The notes: a model not told the origin generated them from the sequence alone. 64,000 nucleotides of DNA from Tenacibaculum lutimaris (GCF_003610735.1 NZ_RAQM01000012.1:47148-111147), one strand, 5' to 3'; positions 34,666 to 44,607 are shown, counted from the first letter of the stretch. Program-made: numbers and translations.

Positions 34666-37491
34666 ATGTTGAAAGAAAGAATACTACTTTTTATATGTAT
34701 AATTTTTTTGTGCAATTTCAAGGTAACAGCGCAAAAAAATACAGTTAACATCAAAGCTGTTCTTGATGTTAAGAATAACCTTCTTCATATTCAACAAAAA
34801 ACAGTTTATTTTAACACTTCCAATTCAATTATATCTGAATTATACTTACACAATTGGGGAAATAGCTTTATTGACAATGAAACACCTTTAGCTAAACGTT
34901 TTATTGAAGACTACAAAAATGATTTTTCCTTTTCTAAAGATAAGGACAAAGGATTTAGTTATATAAAAAACTTAACTATTAACAATAACCAAGTTACTTA
35001 CAAAGAGAAAAAAGAACATTCTGATATTGTTAAAGTGAACCTTAATGAAAAACTGCATCCCAATGATAGTTTAATTATAAACACTTCTTATTTTATAAAA
35101 ATCCCCAATGCTAAATACACAGGATACGGAAAAACAAAAACTGGATATCATTTACGCTTTTGGTATATTACTCCAGCTGTTTTTGACGGTAACTGGCACC
35201 TAATGAGTAACCTAAATTTAGATGACTTATTTGAAGATCTTTCTAATTACAAAATCACAATTGAAGTCCCTAAAAATTATTTTATTGAAAGTAACTTATA
35301 TCAATATAAAACTGAAGAAAAAAACTTTACCAGTTATTACTTAGTTGGAGGTAAGAAGAAAGACATTATACTACATATAGACCCTCTTAAAACATTCAAA
35401 TCCTTCAAAATAAAGGATAAAGAAATAAAAACTGACTCTTATTTAAAAAGTATCCCAAATAAAGAAACTACTAAAATTATTGACAGACAAATACAATTTA
35501 TTGAAAACTTTATTGGAAAACATCCACATCCTGAAATTCTTGTTGATGCTCGCACTGTAAATAAGAACTCTTTGCACGAAATTTACGGTCTCCCTAAATG
35601 GTTAAAACCTTTTCCCAACAACTTTAGATGGGAAACTGGATTTTTCAAAGCTCTTGTGCAAAAATATTTTGATGATGTTATTATTCAAAATACCCGAAAA
35701 GATTATTGGTTAACCGACGGCTTACAAACCTTTTTAATGATGGAATACATCAAGGAATATTATCCTGATGTTACCGTTTTAGGTAAATACTCTAACTATT
35801 GGCCTATTAAATCGTATAATATTTCGCAGTTAAAACAAAATGATAAATACGCACTTGTTTATCAGTTTAGTTCTCGTAAATTCTATGACCAATCTTTAAC
35901 TACAGCTAGCGATTCTCTTTCTAACTTCAACAGAAAAGTAGTTAGTAAATATAAAGCAGGACTTGGTTTTAAATATCTTCAAAACTTTGTTGGAGATAGT
36001 ATTTTAAAAAAATCTGTAAAAGAATTTTATATTAAACATCAATTAAAACCTTCAACTAGTAGTGATTTTGCCAACATTATTCAAAAAAACACTATTAAAG
36101 ATTTACAGTGGTTTTTTGGAGATTATATTACCACAAACAAAAAAATAGATTATAAAATAAATAAAGTTTCTTTTTCAAAAAACAAAGATTCATTATTCGT
36201 AACTATCAAAAACAAAAGAAACTTTTCTGCTCCTGTCGCTTTATATGGAATTCAAAAGAAAGAAATTAAATTTAAAACTTGGGTTACTGGTGTTGATTCT
36301 ACTAAAACCGTAAAAATTAAAAGAGGTGATTTTAAAAAACTTGCATTAAACTATGAAAACACCTACCCTGAATTTAATTCTCTAGATAATTTTAGAAATA
36401 TAAACAACAACCTTATTAACAAACCCCTACAATTTCGTTTTTTTAAAGATTTCGAAAACCCTTATTACAATCAACTATTTTATTATCCAGATTTCAAATA
36501 CAATTTATATGACGGATTAATACTTGGGGTTAATATTAACAACAGATCAATTGTTAATAGAAATTTTGAGTTTAGTATCACCCCTAATTATAGTACAAAA
36601 AGTCAAAACTTAACAGGTTCTTTTGTGGTTGCCTACAACCACTTTCTTAAAAATCAGGACTTATACAAAATACGTTATGGTGTTGGTGGTAGTAACTTTC
36701 ACTACGCTCCAGAACTTGGTTATAATACTTTTTTTCCTTTTATTAATTTTCAATTTAGAAGAAATTCACTTCGTGATATTGGCTCGAAATCATTCACGGC
36801 ACGCCTTATAAGTGTTAACAAAGAAATCCCTTCTGGCGAAATAAAAAGTGACAAAGACAAATACAATATTTTCAACTTACGCTACATCAACAACAAGTTT
36901 GACGCGATAAAAAGTATTAGATACGCTTTAAACGCCGAATTAAATTCTAATTTCAGTAAACTTTCAACAGACATTAGATATAAAAAGTTTTTCGCTACCG
37001 ACAAAAGTTATGAAGTCAGGTTTTTTGGAGGGCTTTTCATAACAAACAATACTGATGGAGATTATTTTAACTTTGGTTTAAACAAAATAAATGATTATTT
37101 ATTTGAACAGAATTTGTTTGGACGTTCTGAAAATGAGGGGATTTTTAGTCAGCAATTTGTAGTAGGACAAGGAGGGTTCAAATCTAATTTTAAACAACCT
37201 TATTACGCCAATCAACTTATAACTTCTCTTAACACCAGTATAAGTGTTTGGAAATGGGCTGAAGTATACAACGATGTAGCCATGTTAAAAAACAAAAATA
37301 GTTCTCCAAAGTATTTTTACGAAAATGGAATCCGTTTAAACTTCCTTCCTGATATTTTTGAGTTCTATCTTCCTATATATACAAACGAAGGATTTGAAGT
37401 TACTAAAGAAGCCTATCCTTCAAAAATTAGATTTATAATTACGACTGATATTGATCAGATTTACAACTTTATCAGAAGAGGAGTATTGTAA
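34666..37491 (+). CDS. M1-like peptidase fold with lost zinc site, fused to a C-terminal beta-barrel
   Basis: A 941-aa protein with a signal peptide (MLKERILLFICIIFLCNFKV, cleavage after TAQ). Residues about 24-500 follow the M1 aminopeptidase (gluzincin) layout. Where the zinc motif HExxH should stand, the sequence reads FFKALVQKYFDD (residues 326-337), so both His and the Glu are missing. The downstream Glu in WLxEG is Asp (YWLTDG, D351). It should therefore be catalytically inactive. From about residue 570 the sequence has alternating aromatic beta strands, like an outer-membrane barrel. It probably has a structural or binding role in the outer membrane. Confidence 0.75.
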   Translation: MLKERILLFICIIFLCNFKVTAQKNTVNIKAVLDVKNNLLHIQQKTVYFNTSNSIISELYLHNWGNSFIDNETPLAKRFIEDYKNDFSFSKDKDKGFSYIKNLTINNNQVTYKEKKEHSDIVKVNLNEKLHPNDSLIINTSYFIKIPNAKYTGYGKTKTGYHLRFWYITPAVFDGNWHLMSNLNLDDLFEDLSNYKITIEVPKNYFIESNLYQYKTEEKNFTSYYLVGGKKKDIILHIDPLKTFKSFKIKDKEIKTDSYLKSIPNKETTKIIDRQIQFIENFIGKHPHPEILVDARTVNKNSLHEIYGLPKWLKPFPNNFRWETGFFKALVQKYFDDVIIQNTRKDYWLTDGLQTFLMMEYIKEYYPDVTVLGKYSNYWPIKSYNISQLKQNDKYALVYQFSSRKFYDQSLTTASDSLSNFNRKVVSKYKAGLGFKYLQNFVGDSILKKSVKEFYIKHQLKPSTSSDFANIIQKNTIKDLQWFFGDYITTNKKIDYKINKVSFSKNKDSLFVTIKNKRNFSAPVALYGIQKKEIKFKTWVTGVDSTKTVKIKRGDFKKLALNYENTYPEFNSLDNFRNINNNLINKPLQFRFFKDFENPYYNQLFYYPDFKYNLYDGLILGVNINNRSIVNRNFEFSITPNYSTKSQNLTGSFVVAYNHFLKNQDLYKIRYGVGGSNFHYAPELGYNTFFPFINFQFRRNSLRDIGSKSFTARLISVNKEIPSGEIKSDKDKYNIFNLRYINNKFDAIKSIRYALNAELNSNFSKLSTDIRYKKFFATDKSYEVRFFGGLFITNNTDGDYFNFGLNKINDYLFEQNLFGRSENEGIFSQQFVVGQGGFKSNFKQPYYANQLITSLNTSISVWKWAEVYNDVAMLKNKNSSPKYFYENGIRLNFLPDIFEFYLPIYTNEGFEVTKEAYPSKIRFIITTDIDQIYNFIRRGVL

Positions 37492-37576
37492 ATACTTCAA
37501 TAAAAACTGATTTTTTCTCTTTTTTTTGAAAAATATTCAATGAAAATAGAAATTTTTAAATTTCAACTAAAAAAAC

Positions 37577-37584
37577 TATCTTTG
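37577..37584 (+). promoter_or_regulatory. -7 element upstream of the E1 dehydrogenase
   Basis: TATCTTTG, an exact TAnnTTTG match, 18 nt before the first ATG of the E1 gene. Confidence 0.65.
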
Positions 37585-37602
37585 TAACCATACCTAAATT
37601 AG

Positions 37603-40062
37603 ATGATTATGACGCAAAATACCGAAATAGTTAATACTCAACAGCTTTCTTTTGAAGATTTTAAAAACGAAGTTTTAAACGACTATAGAATTGCTCGTAT
37701 TAGTCGAGAATGTAGTTTATTAGGACGTAGAGAAGTTTTAACAGGTAAAGCAAAATTTGGGATTTTCGGTGATGGTAAAGAAATACCCCAATTGGCTATG
37801 GCTAAAGCCTTTCAAAATGGAGATTTTCGCTCAGGTTATTATCGTGATCAAACATTTATGATGGCTATTGGAGAATTAACTCCACAACAGTTTTTTGCAG
37901 GTTTATATGCTCATACTGATATTGATGTTGAACCAATGTCTGCAGGTCGCCAAATGGGAGGTCATTTTGCAACCCATTCTTTAGATGAAAACGGAAACTG
38001 GAAAAACTTAACAGCTCAAAAAAACTCATCTTCTGATATTTCACCTACCGCAGGTCAAATGCCTCGTTTATTAGGATTAGCGCAAGCTTCTAAAATATAC
38101 AGAAATGTTGAAGGTTTAGAAAATCACACGAACTTCTCAATCAACGGTAACGAAGTTGCTTGGGGTACTATTGGTAATGCTAGTACTAGTGAGGGGTTAT
38201 TCTTTGAAACAATTAATGCTGCTGGTGTTCTACAAGTTCCAATGATAATGAATGTTTGGGATGATGAGTACGGAATTTCAGTACATGCACGTCACCAAAC
38301 AACTAAAGAAAGTATTTCTGAAATCTTAAAAGGATTCCAACGTGAAAATGAAAGTAACGGATATGAGATTTTCGTAGTGAATGGTTGGGATTATGTTCAG
38401 TTAATTGACACTTACAATAAAGCTTCTCAAATCGCAAGAGAACAACATATCCCTATATTAATTCACGTAAAAGAATTAACACAACCTCAAGGGCATTCAA
38501 CTTCAGGTTCACATGAACGTTACAAATCAAAAGAACGCTTACAATGGGAGCAAGAGTTTGATTGTATTGCCCAAATGCGTAAGTGGATTTTAGAATTTGA
38601 ATTAGAAAATGAAGATGGAGAAACGTTAAGGTTTATCGATTCTGAAGAAGACTTAATCAACATTGAAAAAGAAGCTAAAAAAGAAGTAAGTAAAGCAAAG
38701 CGTGATGCTTGGAGTGCTTATACAAATGAAATAAAAGCAGAAGTGGCTGAAGCTATTTCTTTATTAGAAACCATTGCTCAAAAAAGCAATAATGGTTCTT
38801 TCATTACGAAATATAAAAATGATTTAGCTGCCATAGCAGAACCAATTAGAAAAGATATTTTAGTAGCTGCTCGTAAAACTTTACGTTATTTAAGAGATGA
38901 AGATTTTGCTGAAAAAACAGCACTTAAAAACTTCATCAAAGCTTCAACTGATAAAGCTGCTGTAAAATATTCGGCTCATTTATTAAGTGAAACTGAATTA
39001 GCAACTGAAAATATTGCTGCAGAAGCTCCAACTTATGCTTCAGAAAAAAATATTGTAGACGCACGTATTATTATGCGTGATAATTTTGATGCAATTTTAG
39101 CAAAACACCCTGAGGTATTAATCTTTGGTGAAGATGCTGGATATATTGGTGATGTAAACCAAGGATTAGAAGGCTTGCAAGAAAAATTTGGTGAGTTACG
39201 TGTTTCTGACACAGGAATTCGAGAAGCTACCATTTTAGGTCAAGGTATTGGAATGGCAATGCGTGGTTTACGCCCTATTGCTGAAATTCAATATTTAGAT
39301 TATTTATTATATGCTTTACAAATTATGAGTGACGATTTAGCAACGCTACGTTATCGTACTTTTGGAAAGCAAAAAGCTCCATTAATTATTCGTACTCGTG
39401 GACATCGTTTAGAAGGAATTTGGCATTCAGGTTCGCCAATGGGTGGAATAATAAACAACGTAAGAGGAATTCATGTATTAGTTCCTCGTAACATGACAAA
39501 AGCTGCTGGTTTCTATAACACTTTATTAGAAGGTGACGATCCTGCTTTAGTAGTAGAGTGCTTAAACGGATATCGTTTAAAAGAAGAGTTACCAACAAAC
39601 TTAGGAGACTTTAAAACTCCAATTGGTGTTGTTGAAACCATCAAAGAAGGAAACGACATCACTATAGTTTCTTACGGTTCTACTTTACGAATTGTAGAAG
39701 AAGCTGCTAAAGATTTAGCACAAGTAGGTATAGATGTAGAAATTGTAGATGCGCAAAGTTTATTACCTTTTGACTTGAATCATGATACTGTAAAATCGGT
39801 TGCAAAAACAAATCGTTTATTAGTTGTTGACGAAGATGTTCCTGGTGGAGCTTCAGCATATTTATTACAAGAAATTGTTGAAAACCAAAACGGATACAAA
39901 CATTTAGATAGCAAACCTCAAACTTTAACAGCAAAAGCACACAGACCTGCTTATGGTACTGATGGAGATTATTTCTCTAAACCTTCTGCTGAAGATATTT
40001 TTGAAAAAGTATACGAAATTATGAACGAAGCAAACCCTGCTAAATTTAAAAGTTTATACTAA
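37603..40062 (+). CDS. fused 2-oxoacid dehydrogenase E1 alpha/beta subunit
   Basis: An 819-aa thiamine-diphosphate enzyme in which E1 alpha (about 1-440) and E1 beta (about 480-819) are joined. The alpha part has AGRQMGGHFATHS and the thiamine-binding region GNASTSEGLFFETINAAG. The beta part has FGEDAGYIGDVNQGLEG, then the DTGIREATILGQGIGMAMRG block, and ends KPSAEDIFEKVYEI. The family includes branched-chain 2-oxoacid (2-oxoisovalerate) dehydrogenase E1, the likely role here. Two possible ATGs lie at 37603 and 37609. No E2 or E3 gene is adjacent. Confidence 0.88.
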   Translation: MIMTQNTEIVNTQQLSFEDFKNEVLNDYRIARISRECSLLGRREVLTGKAKFGIFGDGKEIPQLAMAKAFQNGDFRSGYYRDQTFMMAIGELTPQQFFAGLYAHTDIDVEPMSAGRQMGGHFATHSLDENGNWKNLTAQKNSSSDISPTAGQMPRLLGLAQASKIYRNVEGLENHTNFSINGNEVAWGTIGNASTSEGLFFETINAAGVLQVPMIMNVWDDEYGISVHARHQTTKESISEILKGFQRENESNGYEIFVVNGWDYVQLIDTYNKASQIAREQHIPILIHVKELTQPQGHSTSGSHERYKSKERLQWEQEFDCIAQMRKWILEFELENEDGETLRFIDSEEDLINIEKEAKKEVSKAKRDAWSAYTNEIKAEVAEAISLLETIAQKSNNGSFITKYKNDLAAIAEPIRKDILVAARKTLRYLRDEDFAEKTALKNFIKASTDKAAVKYSAHLLSETELATENIAAEAPTYASEKNIVDARIIMRDNFDAILAKHPEVLIFGEDAGYIGDVNQGLEGLQEKFGELRVSDTGIREATILGQGIGMAMRGLRPIAEIQYLDYLLYALQIMSDDLATLRYRTFGKQKAPLIIRTRGHRLEGIWHSGSPMGGIINNVRGIHVLVPRNMTKAAGFYNTLLEGDDPALVVECLNGYRLKEELPTNLGDFKTPIGVVETIKEGNDITIVSYGSTLRIVEEAAKDLAQVGIDVEIVDAQSLLPFDLNHDTVKSVAKTNRLLVVDEDVPGGASAYLLQEIVENQNGYKHLDSKPQTLTAKAHRPAYGTDGDYFSKPSAEDIFEKVYEIMNEANPAKFKSLY

Positions 40063-40087
40063 AAAATACTGATAAAAATATAAAGAC

Positions 40088-40124
40088 AAATCTCGTGAGC
40101 AGTTAATATTCACGAGATTTTTTT
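40088..40124. terminator. bidirectional terminator between E1 and the DUF2851 gene
   Basis: An 11-bp stem AAATCTCGTGA/TCACGAGATTT with an 11-nt loop and T-rich tails on both strands, between two convergent genes. Confidence 0.85.
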
Positions 40125-41394
40125 ATTTACGCAACAAACTATTTCCTATAGCACATTGTAAGCATTCTTTCTTTGAGCAATAGTTATTTTTTAACTCTAA
40201 CAAAGCTTGAGTTTCAAAAGCACTTTTTGCATCAATCTTTAATTCAGAAAACTTATTAATGATTGAATTTTTCTCGGGCCTCAATTGCTGCATCAGTTGT
40301 AATAATTGTTCTTCATTTATTGTCCCTCTTTCTTGTTCATAAACAAATCTCAAAGGAATAATTGTATTAATAACAAGTAAATCGATAAATGATTTCGTAA
40401 GTCTTTTAGGTGATTTTTTTGAAGATGTTTCAAACGTATAATGTGTTTTCCAAAAATCATTCACCTCTACCGAAAACAACATATAAAAATCTTTTAATCT
40501 AGAAACCTCCAATATTTGAGAAAATAAATGTTGATGTTTGAAATATAAAGCTCCCAACTGAGCTATTCGAATCGTTGGAAAATTATTTGGCCGCATTCTA
40601 AAAAACTGAAATCTATTCTTTCTTATAGGTTTTAACTTATACTTATGTTGTAAATAGTTATACTCTTTTTTAAGTTTTACATAACAACCATCTTCTACTT
40701 CGTCTTCTAAAAAACCTGCTTGCCCAAACAATAAAGCCGATAATTGTTCTTGATTAAATCTTACTTTCCTTAACACTGAAAAATCGAAAGAATTTGATAA
40801 ATCAAAAAAAGCGTCTCCATTTACTTTTAAACCAAAATTTTTAGCGAGTAATTTAAATAACACCGCTTCATAATCATTATTTGATTTTGACAATACCTCT
40901 TTTATAAAAACAGCTTTGTTTTCTAACCGTTCAAAATATAAGCGCTCTAACCAATTATTTAACAAAAAAGAATCTATTTCAGCTATTTGCTTCTCACAAG
41001 GAATCCATCGTTGCTCTTTTGAAAATAATTTCTGATAATTTACTAGTACTTCTTTTTGAACAAACTGCTCCAGTTCTAAAGTAGGTAAAGGAAGATTGTT
41101 TTTCATAAAAACATCAGCATCATAACTCCACACCACATGTAATATTATCGCATCATAATTTTCATCTTCCTCATGATAATGTGCATACCAATCAGATGAT
41201 TTTAGATGAATCTCTACATTTCCAATCCATAACTGACCATCAATTTTTAACTGAGCATTTAAAAAATCAGGACCGGTATTGGTGTTATAAATTCCTGGAT
41301 TAACAACCTCTATAAACTCCCCTGCTATCGATTTTAAGTCTGTTGTGCTGAATAACTTGTATTTCCATAAAAAGTGCAAAAATTCTTCTTTCAT
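40123..41394 (-). CDS. DUF2851 family protein
   Basis: A 423-aa protein recognised from the start MKEEFLHFLWKYKLFS and the block GPDFLNAQLKIDGQLWIGN, followed by VEIHLKSSDWYAHYH. Members are widespread in Bacteroidetes; the function is unknown. Four Cys near the C-terminus (NNYCSKKECLQCAIGN and nearby) could bind metal. It is convergent with the E1 gene and divergent from the nitroreductase gene. The terminator overlaps the last bases of the gene. Confidence 0.8.
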   Translation of the reverse strand: MKEEFLHFLWKYKLFSTTDLKSIAGEFIEVVNPGIYNTNTGPDFLNAQLKIDGQLWIGNVEIHLKSSDWYAHYHEEDENYDAIILHVVWSYDADVFMKNNLPLPTLELEQFVQKEVLVNYQKLFSKEQRWIPCEKQIAEIDSFLLNNWLERLYFERLENKAVFIKEVLSKSNNDYEAVLFKLLAKNFGLKVNGDAFFDLSNSFDFSVLRKVRFNQEQLSALLFGQAGFLEDEVEDGCYVKLKKEYNYLQHKYKLKPIRKNRFQFFRMRPNNFPTIRIAQLGALYFKHQHLFSQILEVSRLKDFYMLFSVEVNDFWKTHYTFETSSKKSPKRLTKSFIDLLVINTIIPLRFVYEQERGTINEEQLLQLMQQLRPEKNSIINKFSELKIDAKSAFETQALLELKNNYCSKKECLQCAIGNSLLRK

Positions 41395-41487
41395 ATGCTT
41401 CCTTTTTCTCTATCAATTTACAAAATATTTTTATGGCATCATCAATTTTTATTATCCAAAGTATTTTATAACAATGTTCTATTCAAC

Positions 41488-41495
41488 TATTTTTG
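41488..41495 (+). promoter_or_regulatory. -7 element upstream of the nitroreductase gene
   Basis: TATTTTTG matches TAnnTTTG and lies 22 nt before the chosen ATG at 41518. It also argues against the longer in-frame start at 41374. Confidence 0.6.
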
Positions 41496-41517
41496 CCGAA
41501 TAAGAAAATTAAACCAC

Positions 41518-42150
41518 ATGAATAGTATAGAGAATTTACAATGGCGTTATGCTGTTAAAAAATTTGACGAACATAAATTTCTTTCCGAAGAACAAATTAA
41601 TATTTTAAAAGAAGCATTTAATTTAACGGCCACTTCTTATGGATTACAACCTGTAAAAATGGTTGTGGTTAAAAACAAAGATTTACAGCAACAATTGGTA
41701 GCACATTCTTGGAACCAGCATCAAGTTGTACAAGCTTCACATTTATTAGTGCTTTGTATTCCTAAAGAATTGACTTCTGAACACGTTGAGAGCTACTTTA
41801 AATTAGTAAAAGACATCCGAAACACACCTGACGAAATTCTAAATCCTTTTAAAAAATTTTTAGCTAACGATATAGAAAACAAATCGCAAGAAGTATTATT
41901 TCATTGGATGAAAAACCAAGCTTATATTGCTTTAGGCAACTTAATGACTGTGGCTGCTAATGAAAAAATTGACAGCTGCCCTATGGAAGGTTTTGTTCCT
42001 GAAAAGTACGATGAAGTTTTAGGTTTAGACAAATACAATTTACAATCAATTTTAGTTTTACCTGTTGGTTTTAGAGCTGAAGACGATTATATGAAAGACT
42101 TAAAAAAAGTTCGTAGAAAAACCGAAGAAGTGGTTATTGAACTTTCTTAG
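41518..42150 (+). CDS. nitroreductase-family NAD(P)H-dependent oxidoreductase
   Basis: A 210-aa flavoenzyme of the nitroreductase family (NfsB-like). The start MNSIENLQWRYAVKKFDE has the typical N-terminal RYxxKxFD flavin-binding motif. Later blocks are FNLTATSYGLQPVKMVVV and ALGNLMTVAANEKIDSCPMEGF. It probably reduces quinones or nitro compounds with FMN. The in-frame ORF extends upstream to 41374, but that start would overlap the divergent DUF2851 gene and lie before the promoter, so the ATG at 41518 is preferred. Confidence 0.88.
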   Translation: MNSIENLQWRYAVKKFDEHKFLSEEQINILKEAFNLTATSYGLQPVKMVVVKNKDLQQQLVAHSWNQHQVVQASHLLVLCIPKELTSEHVESYFKLVKDIRNTPDEILNPFKKFLANDIENKSQEVLFHWMKNQAYIALGNLMTVAANEKIDSCPMEGFVPEKYDEVLGLDKYNLQSILVLPVGFRAEDDYMKDLKKVRRKTEEVVIELS

Positions 42151-42157
42151 ATAACGT

Positions 42158-42207
42158 AAATTATGAATTACGAATGATAATTTTAGTACATTCGTAATTC
42201 ATAATTT
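42158..42207. repeat. perfect 19-bp inverted repeat (hairpin) after the nitroreductase gene
   Basis: The arms 42158-42176 and 42189-42207 are exact reverse complements (AAATTATGAATTACGAATG on the left) with a 12-nt loop. It may be a terminator without a T-run or a dispersed intergenic repeat. The symporter ATG follows only 7 nt after it. Confidence 0.8.
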
Positions 42208-42213
42208 AACTAT

Positions 42214-43656
42214 ATGCAACCACTACATATACTCCTTTTAATTCTAGCTTATTTCGGTGTATTAATTCTTATTTCATACATCACAGGTAAATCGGCAAAC
42301 AATCAAACATTTTTTAAAGCAAACAACTCATCACCATGGTATTTAGTTGCCTTCGGTATGATTGGCGCTTCGCTTTCAGGAGTTACTTTTATCTCTGTTC
42401 CTGGGTGGATTGAAGGTGACAAAATGAGCTATATGCAAATGGTGCTGGGGTATGTATTAGGATATGCCGTGATTGGTTTAGTACTACTCCCACTTTACTA
42501 CAGGTTAAATCTGACTTCAATTTATACCTATTTAGAAGGACGTTTCGGTAGATATTCTTATAAAACAGGAGCTTCTTTTTTCTTACTTTCAAGAACGATT
42601 GGTGCAGCCTTCCGTTTATTTTTAGTGGCCAACGTGTTACAATTAATTTTATTTGATGCCTATGGAGTTCCGTTTTGGGCTACCGTTGCCATTACGATTT
42701 TATTAATTTGGTTATATACGTTTAAAGGGGGAATAAAAACCATTGTATGGACAGACACCTTACAAACTCTTTTTATGCTAATTGCTGTTGGAGTTTGTAT
42801 TGTAATGATAAAAGATGAAATGCAAATCGACAATCTATTTTCGTACGTTGTTAATAATGATCTATCAAAAACCTTCTTTTTTGACGACATAAAAGCTGGA
42901 AATTACTTTTGGAAACAATTCTTTTCAGGAGCTTTCATTTCAATTGTAATGACAGGCTTGGATCAAGATATGATGCAAAAAAACTTAACATGTCGTAACT
43001 TAAAAGATGCTCAAAAAAACATGTTTTGGTTTACTATTGTATTAGTCATTGTAAACTTTTTCTTCTTAGCTCTAGGAGTTTTATTAACTGATTATGCTAC
43101 TGCTAATGAAATAAACGCACATAAAGATGAACTATTTCCAACTATAGCAATGAGTGGCGATTTAGGAATAGCTACAGCTCTATTTTTCTTATTAGGTTTA
43201 ATTGCAGCTGCTTATTCTAGTGCAGATAGTGCTTTAACTTCGTTAACTACATCCTTTAGTATTGATATTTTAGAAATTGACAAAAAAGATAATGAAGAAG
43301 AAAGGGAAAAAACACGAAAGAAAATCCACATATTATTCTCCTTCATTTTAGTGGCAACCATTTTAATTTTTAAATATTTTATTGCTGATGAAAGTGTAAT
43401 TGCTAAAATATTCCAATTTGCAGGTTATACGTATGGACCACTATTAGGTTTATACGCTTTTGGATTATTTACCAAACTAAACGTAAAAGACAAATTAGTA
43501 CCTATCATTTGTTTAATAGCTCCTGTTTTAACGTATGTAATTAGTTTTTACAGTAAAGAAAAAATGGGATTTGACTTTGGTTTCTTTGTGTTAATCTTAA
43601 ACGGAGCTTTGACTTTCTTAGGTTTATTAGCTATTAAAACATCAAAAAATGCCTAA
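42214..43656 (+). CDS. sodium:solute symporter (SSS family)
   Basis: A 480-aa inner-membrane transporter with about 13 hydrophobic segments. It carries SSS-family features: the early GSASSxxG-like region FGMIGASLSGVTFISVPGW and the conserved GLIAAAYSSADSALTSLTT. The substrate cannot be told from sequence. The C-terminus overlaps the start of a small basic protein gene (43649) by 8 nt, so the two are translationally coupled. Confidence 0.9.
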   Translation: MQPLHILLLILAYFGVLILISYITGKSANNQTFFKANNSSPWYLVAFGMIGASLSGVTFISVPGWIEGDKMSYMQMVLGYVLGYAVIGLVLLPLYYRLNLTSIYTYLEGRFGRYSYKTGASFFLLSRTIGAAFRLFLVANVLQLILFDAYGVPFWATVAITILLIWLYTFKGGIKTIVWTDTLQTLFMLIAVGVCIVMIKDEMQIDNLFSYVVNNDLSKTFFFDDIKAGNYFWKQFFSGAFISIVMTGLDQDMMQKNLTCRNLKDAQKNMFWFTIVLVIVNFFFLALGVLLTDYATANEINAHKDELFPTIAMSGDLGIATALFFLLGLIAAAYSSADSALTSLTTSFSIDILEIDKKDNEEEREKTRKKIHILFSFILVATILIFKYFIADESVIAKIFQFAGYTYGPLLGLYAFGLFTKLNVKDKLVPIICLIAPVLTYVISFYSKEKMGFDFGFFVLILNGALTFLGLLAIKTSKNA

Positions 43657-43807
43657 AAAAGGAAAAGCAAAAAATACGGTTAACAAAGCGAAACATACTC
43701 GTTTAATGAAACAAAAGGAGAATAAACTTCGCCTAGAAAAACAACGAACCAAAGAACGCTTAAAAGAAATTATTAAAAAAGCGAATGAACAAAAAGAAGA
43801 AGAGTAA
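43649..43807 (+). CDS. small highly basic protein of unknown function
   Basis: A 52-aa protein starting MPKKGKAKNTVNKAKHTR, with about 40% Lys and Arg and a Glu-rich end, predicted to be one long helix. It overlaps the symporter stop by 8 nt (ATG inside the last codons) and ends before a strong bidirectional terminator, so it is probably translated with the symporter. I do not recognise a family. An RNA- or ribosome-binding role would fit the charge, but this is a guess. Confidence 0.6.
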   Translation: MPKKGKAKNTVNKAKHTRLMKQKENKLRLEKQRTKERLKEIIKKANEQKEEE

Positions 43808-43854
43808 AAATCTTAAGTTTCAACTAAAAACTATATCTCACTACTAGTACATAA

Positions 43855-43890
43855 AAAAACCGATAATATAATTTAACATTATCGGTTTTT
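43855..43890. terminator. bidirectional terminator between the symporter operon and the LysE gene
   Basis: A 13-bp stem AAAAACCGATAAT/ATTATCGGTTTTT with a 10-nt loop and A/T tails suited to both strands. Confidence 0.9.
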
Positions 43891-43895
43891 AAGTT

Positions 43896-44519
43896 TTACA
43901 TAAACGCTATTTGCAGTCCCATTAAAACGAATACTGCTCCTGAGACCTTATTCATTCGAATACCTATCTTTTGGTTTTCTCTTACTTTCCTCGAAAACAC
44001 TCCTGCAAACGACACTAAAAACAAGTACCAAATAGTATTCATAATGGTATAAGAAACACCCATAAAAATAAAAGGCACAGGGCTTTCTATTTTATCTGGA
44101 CTTATAAACTGTGGAAAAAATGCAATAAAGAATAATGCGACTTTCGGATTTAATATATTTGTTATAAAACCTGATTTAAAATCTTTAATTGCTGAGTTTT
44201 TCTTTTGTTCCTCAGCACCTTCTTGTATCAATTCTTTTTTTGAAAACACTTTTGTTACCCCTAAATAAATTAAATAAGCAGCCCCTAAATATTTTATCAA
44301 CGCAAATAGTATTGCCGATTTTGCTACAATAATTGACAATCCTAATGCTCCAAACAAAGTATGTACTAAAGACCCTGTATTTAAGCCTAAATTAGTATAA
44401 ATTCCAGATTTCCTTCCTTGACTTATCGACTTGTTAAGTAAAAAAATTGTTTCCATTCCTGGTGTTAGTACAAAAAGAATAGTTGCTGTAAAAAATGCGA
44501 TATAATTCTCAATTCCCAT
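43896..44519 (-). CDS. LysE-family amino acid/threonine exporter
   Basis: A 207-aa inner-membrane protein from the ATG at 44519, the usual LysE/RhtB length. The start MGIENYIAFFTATILFVLTPG with TPGMETIFLL is the family hallmark, followed by about six hydrophobic segments. The in-frame ORF extends 16 codons further upstream, but those residues are not LysE-like. It probably exports amino acids or their analogues. It is divergent from the LysR regulator, which may control it. Confidence 0.88.
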   Translation of the reverse strand: MGIENYIAFFTATILFVLTPGMETIFLLNKSISQGRKSGIYTNLGLNTGSLVHTLFGALGLSIIVAKSAILFALIKYLGAAYLIYLGVTKVFSKKELIQEGAEEQKKNSAIKDFKSGFITNILNPKVALFFIAFFPQFISPDKIESPVPFIFMGVSYTIMNTIWYLFLVSFAGVFSRKVRENQKIGIRMNKVSGAVFVLMGLQIAFM

Positions 44520-44594
44520 TTCCTTAAATTTTAAATATGAATACCAATGTTTTTTTATGCAAAGCAACGGTGGTTCTCTTTATTAAAAAATACT

Positions 44595-44602
44595 TATTTT
44601 TG
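44595..44602 (+). promoter_or_regulatory. -7 element of the LysR gene
   Basis: TATTTTTG matches TAnnTTTG and lies 27 nt before the LysR ATG. Confidence 0.6.
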
Positions 44603-44607
44603 AACAA

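Noticed and set aside
41374..41517. Upstream extension of the nitroreductase
   Set aside because: It would start inside the divergent DUF2851 gene and before the -7 element; the family N-terminus begins at the ATG at 41518.
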